From Bacteroides caecigallinarum (GTDB lineage Bacteria; Bacteroidota; Bacteroidia; Bacteroidales; Bacteroidaceae), in assembly GCF_016901995.1 (NCBI RefSeq), contig NZ_JACJLE010000007.1, positions 1 through 64,000 of the forward strand: 64,000 bases of DNA, read 5' to 3'. The notes under the pieces were generated by a model. The model was not told the origin of the DNA. It searched no databases and saw only the letters and a program-made list of their open reading frames with translations. Shown here piece after piece: positions 17,419 through 26,467 of the stretch; within the stretch, counting starts at the first letter, position 1; each line of letters starts with the position of its first letter. The translations under genes and the position numbers were made by a program.

Positions 17419-18171
17419 ATGCAGTTCAACAACAAGATATGTATAGTAACCGGAGGTAATGCCGGTATAGGAAGATGTATTGCTGAGAGTTTCAGTAAAG
17501 AAGGTGCCAGAGTATATGTTATAGACAGAGACATTGACCACGATACTGACGAAAATATATTCTGCTACAAAGGGGATATTTCAGAGAAAGAAGTACTGGA
17601 AAGTTTTACCGCATGGGTATTGTCAAAAGAAGAGAGAATTGACTTCCTTATAAACAATGCATGTCTGATGAACGGCGGTATATTAAGCGGATGCTCATAC
17701 GAGGATTTCATGTATGTACAGAAAGTCGGCGTAGCTGCCCCTTACTGGCTGACTGTATTATTCAAGGAACATTTCTCCAAAGGTGCGTCCATCGTCAACA
17801 TATCTTCAAGCAGGGCATTCCAGTCGCAAGCCGATACAGAAAGCTATACGGCGGCCAAGGGCGGTATAGCAGCACTTACTCATGCTCTCGCTGTAAGCCT
17901 CAGCGGTATGGCAAGAGTAAATTCCATTGCTCCGGGATGGATTGAGACCGCACGTTTCCATAAGGATACTGAAGTTCCGGAATATTCCGAAGCCGACATC
18001 ATGCAACATCCCTCACAGCGCATAGGCGAGCCTGAAGATATTGCCAGAGCCGTTATGTTCCTGTGTGACGAAAAGAACAGTTTCATCAACGGAACAAACC
18101 TCACGATAGACGGAGGAATGGGCAGACTGATGGTATATCATAATGATAACGGTTGGAAAATGGAACTTTAA
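17419..18171 (+). CDS. SDR-family oxidoreductase
   Basis: A 250-residue classical short-chain dehydrogenase/reductase. The Rossmann motif is TGGNAGIG (residues 12-19). NNACLMNGG corresponds to NNAG, and the catalytic set comprises Ser in VNISSSRAF and Tyr/Lys in YTAAK. The C-terminal IDGGMG is typical. An acidic residue after beta-2 (IDRDID) suggests a preference for NAD(H). The substrate is unknown. Its last codons overlap the convergent gene by 4 bp. Confidence 0.9.
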   Translation: MQFNNKICIVTGGNAGIGRCIAESFSKEGARVYVIDRDIDHDTDENIFCYKGDISEKEVLESFTAWVLSKEERIDFLINNACLMNGGILSGCSYEDFMYVQKVGVAAPYWLTVLFKEHFSKGASIVNISSSRAFQSQADTESYTAAKGGIAALTHALAVSLSGMARVNSIAPGWIETARFHKDTEVPEYSEADIMQHPSQRIGEPEDIARAVMFLCDEKNSFINGTNLTIDGGMGRLMVYHNDNGWKMEL

Positions 18172-18641
18172 TACAGCCGCCGGATAACATTATCGATATG
18201 ACTATTCGGATTAAGAGGTATCTGGTCGGAAAGTAAAAGACTTTTTACCATGTGGAGTGTTCCTTGCTTGTACTTTTGAAAGTGTTCTGAGGCTATATGC
18301 TGTTCATAAGCGGCTTTACTTGCATAGGTTTCAAGAATGGTAACCTTACAAGGATTATCTTTTTCACCCACAGCATACATAGTCAACACCCCTGGTTCAG
18401 TAAGCAAGGAAATCTCCCCTACTTCTACAGCATATTTAATATATTCATCAAGGAATTCCGGATATACCTCTATTTTCGATAGACGGACTATGCCGTCTGC
18501 CTCCATCGGCAATTTGTGACATATAATTTGTTTTTCCATATAATAAGAATCACATATATTTATACTCTTCTCCTGTGCTTCGGATTTTACACTCAGAAGC
18601 ATAAATAAAGGAAACAACAAACGACAAAATAATATCTTCAT
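18168..18641 (-). CDS. Exported ABM-domain protein
   Basis: A 157-residue protein with a signal peptide (1-22, MLLSVKSEAQ). An ABM domain occupies residues 50-140 (RLSKIEVYPEFLDEYIKYA, ILETYASKAAYEQHIASEHFQKY). It is a secreted counterpart of the cytosolic ABM protein at 17077, suggesting related chemistry in the periplasm. No catalytic data are implied. It is convergent with the SDR gene. Confidence 0.8.
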   Translation of the reverse strand: MKILFCRLLFPLFMLLSVKSEAQEKSINICDSYYMEKQIICHKLPMEADGIVRLSKIEVYPEFLDEYIKYAVEVGEISLLTEPGVLTMYAVGEKDNPCKVTILETYASKAAYEQHIASEHFQKYKQGTLHMVKSLLLSDQIPLNPNSHIDNVIRRLY

Positions 18642-18717
18642 TTTTTAACTTTTAAATCATTTAAAAAATACCGATTATTATACGATAACTAAAAAATGCC
18701 GAAGCCTTGCATCGTCA

Positions 18718-19848
<1,131 letters not shown>

Positions 19849-19861
19849 CTATAAACCATTA

Positions 19862-20080
19862 TTAATTACTATTATCAAAACCTGTCAAACCACGTAATAT
19901 TTCTATTTCGTTATCTTCTAGTTGTAGTTCACATTCCACATTATCTGTATCTGTTATAATTCCATTCTGCGTCAGAAAAAGCTGCAAAAGTGTTTGTGGA
20001 TTAATGTGATAACGGTCTGCAATAAAACAAACGACCTCGTCTTCACATAATTGGGGAGAAATGATAATTTGCCTATCCAT
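19862..20080 (-). CDS. Small hypothetical protein upstream of the Tat AKR
   Basis: A 72-residue acidic protein (MDRQIIISPQLCEDEVVCFI). Predicted helices include FIADRYHINPQTLLQLFL, and it ends ENEIEILRGLTGF. The family is not recognised. It starts behind a good -7 box and lies 16 bp before the AKR gene, supporting expression as a two-gene operon. Confidence 0.6.
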   Translation of the reverse strand: MDRQIIISPQLCEDEVVCFIADRYHINPQTLLQLFLTQNGIITDTDNVECELQLEDNEIEILRGLTGFDNSN

Positions 20081-20103
20081 TTTTCACTGTTTTTTTGATA
20101 TCA

Positions 20104-20111
20104 CAAAGTTA
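20104..20111 (-). promoter_or_regulatory. -7 box for the 19862/18718 operon
   Basis: CAAAGTTA on the plus strand reads TAACTTTG on the minus strand, 23 bp before the start at 20080. A -33 element is not clear. Confidence 0.5.
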
Positions 20112-20208
20112 CTTGCCCCAGATAACAATGAAGTAACAATAAGTGGGACATTTGTATCATTTTTACTGATAATGCCACTATTGAGTTTTAAGATTAAGTG
20201 AAAAGTTT

Positions 20209-20216
20209 TATTTTTG
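20209..20216 (+). promoter_or_regulatory. -7 box for the AraC-type regulator at 20244
   Basis: TATTTTTG matches TAnnTTTG, 27 bp before the ATG. The -33 element is degenerate. Confidence 0.4.
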
Positions 20217-20243
20217 CCGTGACATGGATAAAAGCATAGCACA

Positions 20244-21149
20244 ATGAGCAAAATTCTGAAAGTAAAAAATGTAAACGATTATTGTAACTGGTTAGGTTAT
20301 GAAAGCCAACACCAACAGGTTTGTGTAATTGACTACAAGGAAGTTTCCCCTATACGCCATTGTCTGGCCAACTACAGTGTTTACGGAATATTCTTTCACG
20401 ATGAAGCAGAAATAGACTTGACATACGGGTGTGGCAAATATGACTACAAGAAAGGTACTGTAATTTGTGTAGCCCCGGGGCAGATTGGAGGAAAGGAAGA
20501 CAACGGTGAACAGGTTATGCTGACCGGATGGGCGCTGCTTTTCCATCCTGATATACTACAAGGAACAGCACTGGAAAAGACTATAAAAAATTATACATTT
20601 TTCGATTACCGAATAAACGAGGCTCTACATATGTCAGAAGAGGAACATGACATTTTGGTGTCATTAATGCACCAAATGAGAGATGAGTTATCAAAAAAAC
20701 ACGATGAACAACAGAATGCAATTATAGTGGGCTACATAGAACTGATGCTTAATTTCTGCCAACGTTTCTACAATCGCCAGTTCCTGACCAGAAAGCTGGA
20801 AAATTCAGATATACTGATGCGATTCAATTCCCTGTTACAGGATTATTATGAAAAAGGAATACAGTTTACATTCGGATTACCCACTGTGCAGTATTGCGCA
20901 AATGAATTATGTATGTCGTCAAACTACTTTGGAGACCTTATAAAAAAGACTACAGGCGATACAGCAAGCAACCATATCAGGCAATACATTATTCAACGTG
21001 CCAAAAATGAACTTATAAGCGGAGCAACTGCATCACAAGTAGCATATAATCTGGGATTTGACTATCCTCAACACCTTAGCAGATTATTCAAGAAATGTTG
21101 CGGATGTTCCCCGACAGAGTATGTAAAACAGAAAAGGAATGACATTTAG
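20244..21149 (+). CDS. AraC-family transcriptional regulator
   Basis: A 301-residue regulator. An N-terminal cupin-like sensor (residues 20-170) includes GTVICVAPGQIGG. A C-terminal pair of HTHs (residues 200-298) includes YCANELCMSSNYFGDLIKKTTG and VAYNLGFDYPQHLSRLFKKCCG. It is divergent from the 72-residue ORF/Tat-AKR operon, so it is a likely regulator of that operon. This resembles AraC-type control of aldehyde reductases in other bacteria (E. coli YqhC with yqhD-dkgA). Confidence 0.9.
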   Translation: MSKILKVKNVNDYCNWLGYESQHQQVCVIDYKEVSPIRHCLANYSVYGIFFHDEAEIDLTYGCGKYDYKKGTVICVAPGQIGGKEDNGEQVMLTGWALLFHPDILQGTALEKTIKNYTFFDYRINEALHMSEEEHDILVSLMHQMRDELSKKHDEQQNAIIVGYIELMLNFCQRFYNRQFLTRKLENSDILMRFNSLLQDYYEKGIQFTFGLPTVQYCANELCMSSNYFGDLIKKTTGDTASNHIRQYIIQRAKNELISGATASQVAYNLGFDYPQHLSRLFKKCCGCSPTEYVKQKRNDI

Positions 21150-21165
21150 CACTTAATCATGCCCA

Positions 21166-21972
21166 TCACTCTCTGTAATCAGAAGGCTTTATACCTGAAT
21201 ATTGTTGTACATAACGGCTGAAATAGGCCATAGATGAAAACCCGAACATATCTGATATCTGTACTAGCGAAAGAGATTTATCGCGAAGCAGACGAGTTAT
21301 ATCAAGTATGGTATAATTATTGATCCAATAATTGGCTCCGTATCCGCTAACCTTCTTTGAAACTTCGGACAGGTATTTTGATGTGACACAAAGGCAATCC
21401 GCATAATATGTCACCTCTCTGTGCTCGCGGTATGCTCCGTCCTCCAGCATCTTCAGGAATCTATTCATAATGGATGCATTTTGTGTGGTAATATCATTCT
21501 CACCATAAATACGTGCATGGAAATCAAAAAAATCAAGAATTGCCATCCGCATCGCATTAATAACCGTCTCACGATAAAAACGATGACTTGTGTCATTTAT
21601 CCTTTGTTCAAGCAGTTCAAAATCACGAAGGCATATATCCTGTTGCTCACGATTTAAGTGCATCACAGGATTCAGAAACAAGGCCAACTGTCCCTTAGTT
21701 CCATAATTACTCTGCGGAGTGCATAGAGTCACAAATTCCGGTTTTACATAAATAATTCTGCATCGGAAATCATCTGATGCTACTATCTTTTCTATCATTT
21801 TACGCTTGCGTATTATAGACAAATCGCCTGCATGCAATTCAAAATCCTGCCTGTTGAAACGGTACTTACATGTCCCTTCCAAACAAAGCATATGGGCAAG
21901 ATACTCCTCGTCCGAATCTGTTTTTATTTCTCCAAGTCTATGGGCTACGAATATTTCTTTATTTTCTTCCAT
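21166..21972 (-). CDS. AraC-family transcriptional regulator
   Basis: A 268-residue regulator with an N-terminal cupin-type domain (CKYRFNRQDFELHAGDLSIIRKRK) and a C-terminal AraC DNA-binding domain (YYADCLCVTSKYLSEVSKKVSG, SDMFGFSSMAYFSRYVQQYSG). I chose the ATG at 21972 rather than a TTG at 21987. It is divergent from the aldo/keto reductase gene at 22108 across a 135-bp spacer and is probably that gene's activator. It is convergent with the other AraC gene. Confidence 0.9.
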   Translation of the reverse strand: MEENKEIFVAHRLGEIKTDSDEEYLAHMLCLEGTCKYRFNRQDFELHAGDLSIIRKRKMIEKIVASDDFRCRIIYVKPEFVTLCTPQSNYGTKGQLALFLNPVMHLNREQQDICLRDFELLEQRINDTSHRFYRETVINAMRMAILDFFDFHARIYGENDITTQNASIMNRFLKMLEDGAYREHREVTYYADCLCVTSKYLSEVSKKVSGYGANYWINNYTILDITRLLRDKSLSLVQISDMFGFSSMAYFSRYVQQYSGIKPSDYRE

Positions 21973-22058
21973 ATAAATATCCTCCAATTACTAGCAAGAA
22001 CTGTAAAAATGGTAATTATATCCGCATTTTTTGTTTAAGTCCTATATTACCATGTATC

Positions 22059-22066
22059 TATCTTTG
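22059..22066 (+). promoter_or_regulatory. -7 box of the aldo/keto reductase gene
   Basis: TATCTTTG, 41 bp before the ATG at 22108. A TTTA 21 bp upstream may serve as the -33 element. Confidence 0.5.
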
Positions 22067-22107
22067 CACAAAGAACAAAATTATCAAAATAAATTAAAAC
22101 TGAAAAT

Positions 22108-22947
22108 ATGAAAACAGTAAGATTAAACAATGGCGTCGAAATGCCACAGATTGGTTACGGAGTATATCAGGTTTCTCCTTCAGAATGTGAACGTTGTGTG
22201 AGCAACGCTTTGGAATGTGGTTACCGTATGATTGATACGGCACAAGCATACCATAACGAAGAAGGTGTAGGAAAAGCAGTTAAGAACAGCGGAATAAAAC
22301 GAAATGAAATCTTTATTGTAAGCAAGGTTTGGATATCAAATTACGGCTACGAGAATGCACGCAAATCAATAGACGAGAGTTTGAAGAAACTACAAACAGA
22401 TTATATTGATTTGATGCTACTGCATCAGCCGTTTTGTGACCGCTACGGAGCATATCGGGCACTTGAAGAAGCATACAAAGAAGGTAAACTCAGAGCTATC
22501 GGTGTAAGTAATTTCTATCCTGATCACTTTATAGATATAGCCAGTAACATGGAAATAATACCGGCTGTGAATCAGGTGGAGACGCATGTCTTCAACCAAC
22601 AAATTGAAGCACAGAAAATCATGGAGGAATTCGGTACTAGAATCATGTCATGGGGACCGCTTGCTGAAGGACGCAACAATTTCTTTAATAATACGATATT
22701 AGCCAATATTGGAGCAAAGTATGGAAAAAGCATTGCACAGGTAGCATTAAGATGGCTAATACAACGTGGAGTTATCATCATACCGAAATCTACCCATATC
22801 GAACGTATGAAAGAAAATATTGACATTTTCGATTTTTCACTGTCACAGGAAGACATGGAAAATATAGCCAAACTGGACACAGGAAAAAGTCTTTTCTTCG
22901 ACCATCATGATGCCGATACCGTACGCATGTTCATGGGATGGAGATAA
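22108..22947 (+). CDS. Cytosolic aldo/keto reductase (DkgA-like)
   Basis: A 279-residue AKR of the 2,5-diketogluconate reductase group. The catalytic tetrad is visible: Asp and Tyr in MIDTAQAYHNEE, Lys in IVSKVW and His in MLLHQPF. IIPKSTHIERMKEN is the NADPH-binding loop. It probably reduces small aldehydes such as methylglyoxal, by family inference. It is controlled by the divergent AraC gene, and the TonB receptor gene follows 145 bp later. Confidence 0.92.
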   Translation: MKTVRLNNGVEMPQIGYGVYQVSPSECERCVSNALECGYRMIDTAQAYHNEEGVGKAVKNSGIKRNEIFIVSKVWISNYGYENARKSIDESLKKLQTDYIDLMLLHQPFCDRYGAYRALEEAYKEGKLRAIGVSNFYPDHFIDIASNMEIIPAVNQVETHVFNQQIEAQKIMEEFGTRIMSWGPLAEGRNNFFNNTILANIGAKYGKSIAQVALRWLIQRGVIIIPKSTHIERMKENIDIFDFSLSQEDMENIAKLDTGKSLFFDHHDADTVRMFMGWR

Positions 22948-23021
22948 AAGGGAAATACAAATATCTGTAATTTGGGTAAATAATGCAGTAATAGATATAC
23001 GTATTTATACTATATGTGTGA

Positions 23022-23029
23022 TAACTTTG
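23022..23029 (+). promoter_or_regulatory. -7 box upstream of the TonB receptor operon
   Basis: TAACTTTG, 63 bp before the ATG at 23093. The -33 region is AT-rich without a clear TTTG. Confidence 0.5.
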
Positions 23030-23092
23030 TAGCATCAAAACAAATTTAAAAATTATAGAGACATAATTTATAGAAACTGAACAGAATATTTT

Positions 23093-25000
23093 ATGAGAAC
23101 AATAATCCCCAATATAAAAAGATATATATTTTACATTGCATTATTTACCCCACTCGGTCTGTCGGCACAAAGCATAATCGACTCCACACGGGTTTATAAC
23201 ATCAATGAAGTGGTAGTGACAGGAAGCCGCAGTGAAACGGATGTACGCCATCTGTCGCAGACGGTATCTGTGGTAGGTCGTGACCGTATAGAAAGCGCCA
23301 TGCAGCCCTCACTACTGCCTGTACTTACCGAACAGGTTCCGGGACTTTTCGTTACATCACGTGGCATTATGGGATACGGAGTGTCAAACGGCGCTGCGGG
23401 AGGTATATCATTACGTGGTTTGAGTGGTGGCTCAGGACGACTGATGGTGATGATTGATGGCCATCCCCAGTACGCAGGTATCTTCGGTCATCCGATAGCC
23501 GATGCCTATCAGTCATTCCTTGCTGAACGTGTAGAGGTACTGAGAGGGCCGGCTTCTGTTCTGTACGGTTCTAATGCTATGGGTGGCGTAGTGAATATCG
23601 TTACACGCAAAATGCAGGAAGACGGAGTAAACACAAATCTGCATGCAGGATATGGCTCATACAACACACTGGAAACAGAACTCACCAACCGCATCCGCAA
23701 AGGACGTTTCTCAAGCGTAATATCAGGTTCTTACAACCGTACTGACGGACATCGTGCTGATATGAATTTCGAGCAATATGGAGGATATGCGAAATTAGGC
23801 TATGAAATGACTGACAACTGGAATCTTAGAGGAGACGTCAACGTAACTCATTTCAACGCTTCATATCCAGGGCCTGTGAGTACTCCCCTATTAGATGGAG
23901 ATCAGAGAATTACACGCGGGATGACTTCATTTGCAATAGAAAACAAATACGACAAGACTTCAGGAGCAGTAAGTTTCTTTTACAACTGGGGGGATCACTG
24001 GATCAATGACGGTTATACTCCATCAAAAGGAGAAGGGCCACAGGACAATCGTTTCCTGTCATTCGATAAAATGATGGGTGTATCTCTTTATCAAAGTATG
24101 CAGTTCTTCAAAGGCAACCGCATCACTGCCGGATTCGACTGGTTCAACTACGGAGGCCATGCATGGAATGAGTATGTAAGCGGTGAAAAGGTCGGTACCA
24201 CATCTGATCTGGTTGACAAGCAGGAAAATGAATTTGCAGGATACATTGATGTTCGTCAGGATATAAACTCCTTTATCACACTGAATGCAGGAATCCGTGC
24301 CGATCATCACTCACGCATAGGAACAGAATGGGTTCCACAGGCCGGATTGGCTTTCCATCTGCCTCATGCTATGGAACTGAAAGCATCCGCGTCAAAAGGA
24401 TTCCGCTATCCTATCCTAAGAGAGATGTATATGTTTCCACCACAAAATCCTGACTTGAAACCCGAATCAATGTGGACTTACGAACTTGCATTCTCACAGC
24501 GACTTATGAACGGACGATTTAATTATGGTGTAAATATCTTTTACATAGACGGCAAGAACCTGATTATGACACTTCCTAATCCAAACGGTAGCGGAATGCT
24601 GAACCAGAACTCAGGCGAGATAGACAATACAGGTATCGAACTACAGGCAGCCTACCGCATAAACAGACAATGGTCTGTTGACGGAAACTACAGTTATCTG
24701 CACATGAAAGAGCCTGTGATTGCCGCACCGGAACATAAGCTTTATGGAGGAGTAAACTTTTCACATGGTCGCTGGAATGTATCAACAGGCATACAGTACA
24801 TAGCCGGACTATATACACAGACCGATCCAGTGAAGACAGAAGATTTCGTATTGTGGAATTTAAGAGCTTCGTTCCGCACTACAAAATGGCTGGACATATG
24901 GGTGCGTGGAGAAAACCTGCTGGCACAAAAATATGAAATCAATGCCGGCTACCCTATGCCTAAAGCAACAGTTATGGGTGGTGTGAATATCAATTTCTAA
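23093..25000 (+). CDS. TonB-dependent receptor (siderophore/vitamin type)
   Basis: A 635-residue outer-membrane transporter. A signal peptide (about 1-25, GLSAQS) leads directly to a TonB-box-like NEVVVTGSRSE. The plug (residues 45-160) contains VMIDGHPQYAGIFGHP and ERVEVLRGPASVLYGSNAMGG. The barrel ends VNINF. It has no carboxypeptidase-like N-terminal domain, unlike glycan SusC proteins, so a metal chelate, heme or cobalamin-like ligand is more likely. It heads a cluster with the CMD-cupin and flavodoxin genes. Confidence 0.92.
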   Translation: MRTIIPNIKRYIFYIALFTPLGLSAQSIIDSTRVYNINEVVVTGSRSETDVRHLSQTVSVVGRDRIESAMQPSLLPVLTEQVPGLFVTSRGIMGYGVSNGAAGGISLRGLSGGSGRLMVMIDGHPQYAGIFGHPIADAYQSFLAERVEVLRGPASVLYGSNAMGGVVNIVTRKMQEDGVNTNLHAGYGSYNTLETELTNRIRKGRFSSVISGSYNRTDGHRADMNFEQYGGYAKLGYEMTDNWNLRGDVNVTHFNASYPGPVSTPLLDGDQRITRGMTSFAIENKYDKTSGAVSFFYNWGDHWINDGYTPSKGEGPQDNRFLSFDKMMGVSLYQSMQFFKGNRITAGFDWFNYGGHAWNEYVSGEKVGTTSDLVDKQENEFAGYIDVRQDINSFITLNAGIRADHHSRIGTEWVPQAGLAFHLPHAMELKASASKGFRYPILREMYMFPPQNPDLKPESMWTYELAFSQRLMNGRFNYGVNIFYIDGKNLIMTLPNPNGSGMLNQNSGEIDNTGIELQAAYRINRQWSVDGNYSYLHMKEPVIAAPEHKLYGGVNFSHGRWNVSTGIQYIAGLYTQTDPVKTEDFVLWNLRASFRTTKWLDIWVRGENLLAQKYEINAGYPMPKATVMGGVNINF

Positions 25001-25019
25001 ACCAAATATTCATTTAATT

Positions 25020-25850
25020 ATGAAAACAAAATTTTTATTACTGATTAGTTTATCAATTTTAATTTTTCCGAATATGGCTAAATCACAGGTAAAAGTCCAG
25101 CAAACTGCAGGACATGATGTATTAGGAGAATTTGCTCCGGAATTCGCACATTTGAACGACAATATCCTTTTTGGTGAAGTATGGAGCCGCAATGACTTGC
25201 TTTCCATGCGCGACCGCTCAATCGTTACCGTTGTTGCACTTATGTCGCAAGGTCTGACTGACTCATCATTCAGACACCATCTTGAGTTCGCAAAAAAGAA
25301 CGGAGTGACTAAAACTGAAATAGCGGAAATACTTACTCATGCAGCATTCTATGCAGGCTGGCCTAAAGCATGGGCTGCATTCCGTATGGCAAAAGAAGTA
25401 TGGACTGAGAATGCGGACAGTATAGCAAGCACATCACTCGACGCATACGCTCAGACAATTATCTTCCCTGTAGGCAAACCTAACGATGCATACGCTAAAT
25501 ATTTCGTAGGTCAAAGCTATCTGGCTCCTATAGTTGCAGAAGGAGTTCCCGTTGCCAATGTAACATTTGAGCCTGGATGCCGTAATAACTGGCACATCCA
25601 TAAAGCCAATAAAGGTGGAGGACAGACTCTTATCTGCGTAGGCGGTCGTGGCTACTATCAGGAATGGGGTAAAGAGCCTATAGAAATGAATCCGGGCGAC
25701 GTTATATATATCCCGACCGGAGTCAAGCATTGGCATGGAGCCGCTCCTGACAGCTGGTTCTCACATCTTGCTATGGAAATTCCGGGTGAAGAATGCAGTA
25801 ACGAATGGCTGGAACCGGTAAATGACAAAGATTATTCAAAACTGAAATAA
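25020..25850 (+). CDS. Exported carboxymuconolactone decarboxylase-cupin fusion
   Basis: A 276-residue protein with a signal peptide (1-22). A CMD-like all-helical domain occupies about 35-130 (RDRSIVTVVALMSQGLTDS, EILTHAAFYAGWPKAW). A cupin domain follows at about 165-250, with GCRNNWHIHKANKGGGQTL and PGDVIYIPTGVKHWHGA holding likely metal-ligand His residues. The CxxC redox pair of AhpD-type CMD proteins is absent. Such fusions accompany AKR and flavodoxin genes in redox clusters. The reaction is unknown. It starts 19 bp after the receptor gene. Confidence 0.88.
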   Translation: MKTKFLLLISLSILIFPNMAKSQVKVQQTAGHDVLGEFAPEFAHLNDNILFGEVWSRNDLLSMRDRSIVTVVALMSQGLTDSSFRHHLEFAKKNGVTKTEIAEILTHAAFYAGWPKAWAAFRMAKEVWTENADSIASTSLDAYAQTIIFPVGKPNDAYAKYFVGQSYLAPIVAEGVPVANVTFEPGCRNNWHIHKANKGGGQTLICVGGRGYYQEWGKEPIEMNPGDVIYIPTGVKHWHGAAPDSWFSHLAMEIPGEECSNEWLEPVNDKDYSKLK

Positions 25851-25851
25851 C

Positions 25852-26409
25852 ATGAGAACTTTAATACTGATAATTATGAGTCTTTTTTGCTTGAACAGCC
25901 AGTCAAACGCACAGCAAAAGAAGGATAATGCGGAAACTAAAATCCTTGTGGCTTATTTTTCATGTACGGGAAACACCGAAAGCGTTGCCAAATCAATTTC
26001 AAAAGCTACCGGTGGAACACTGTACAAAATTACTCCAAAGAAAGCATATTCTTCTGCCGACCTTGACTGGAGAGACAAAAACAGCAGAAGTTCAATAGAA
26101 ATGAATGACGACAATTCACGTCCTGAACTTGGTGGTGAAACTCTTAATATGAATAACTACGACACTGTATTTATAGGCTACCCTATCTGGTGGGATTTAT
26201 GTCCGCGTCCGGTAAATACATTCATTGAGAAGTATAACCTTTCCGGCAAGACGGTTATTCCTTTTGCTACATCAGGCGGAAGCTCCATCAACAACAGTGT
26301 TAAACAACTGAAGAAGCTGTATCCAGAAGTGGATTGGAAAGAAGGCCGCTTGTTCAACAGAGGAAGCAAACAGGCTGAAGAATGGGCTAAACAGATTATC
26401 ACAAAATGA
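25852..26409 (+). CDS. Exported flavodoxin-like protein
   Basis: A 185-residue protein with a signal peptide (residues 1-20, ending NAQ) and a flavodoxin fold. The phosphate loop is YFSCTGNTESVAK, and the other loops are FIGYPIWWDLCPRP and FATSGGSS. It probably acts as an NAD(P)H-linked or electron-transferring FMN protein in the periplasm. It starts 1 bp after the CMD-cupin stop codon, so the two are co-translated and probably work together. Confidence 0.88.
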   Translation: MRTLILIIMSLFCLNSQSNAQQKKDNAETKILVAYFSCTGNTESVAKSISKATGGTLYKITPKKAYSSADLDWRDKNSRSSIEMNDDNSRPELGGETLNMNNYDTVFIGYPIWWDLCPRPVNTFIEKYNLSGKTVIPFATSGGSSINNSVKQLKKLYPEVDWKEGRLFNRGSKQAEEWAKQIITK

Positions 26410-26429
26410 TATATCCATGATATAGATTT

Positions 26430-26466
26430 AGGACTGACTTTCTTTTAGGGAAGCCAGTCCTTTTTT
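26430..26466 (+). terminator. Intrinsic terminator of the receptor/CMD-cupin/flavodoxin operon
   Basis: AGGACTG pairs with CAGTCCT, extended by CTT/AAG after a bulge, and is followed by TTTTTT. It lies 20 bp after the flavodoxin stop. Confidence 0.85.
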
Positions 26467-26467
26467 A

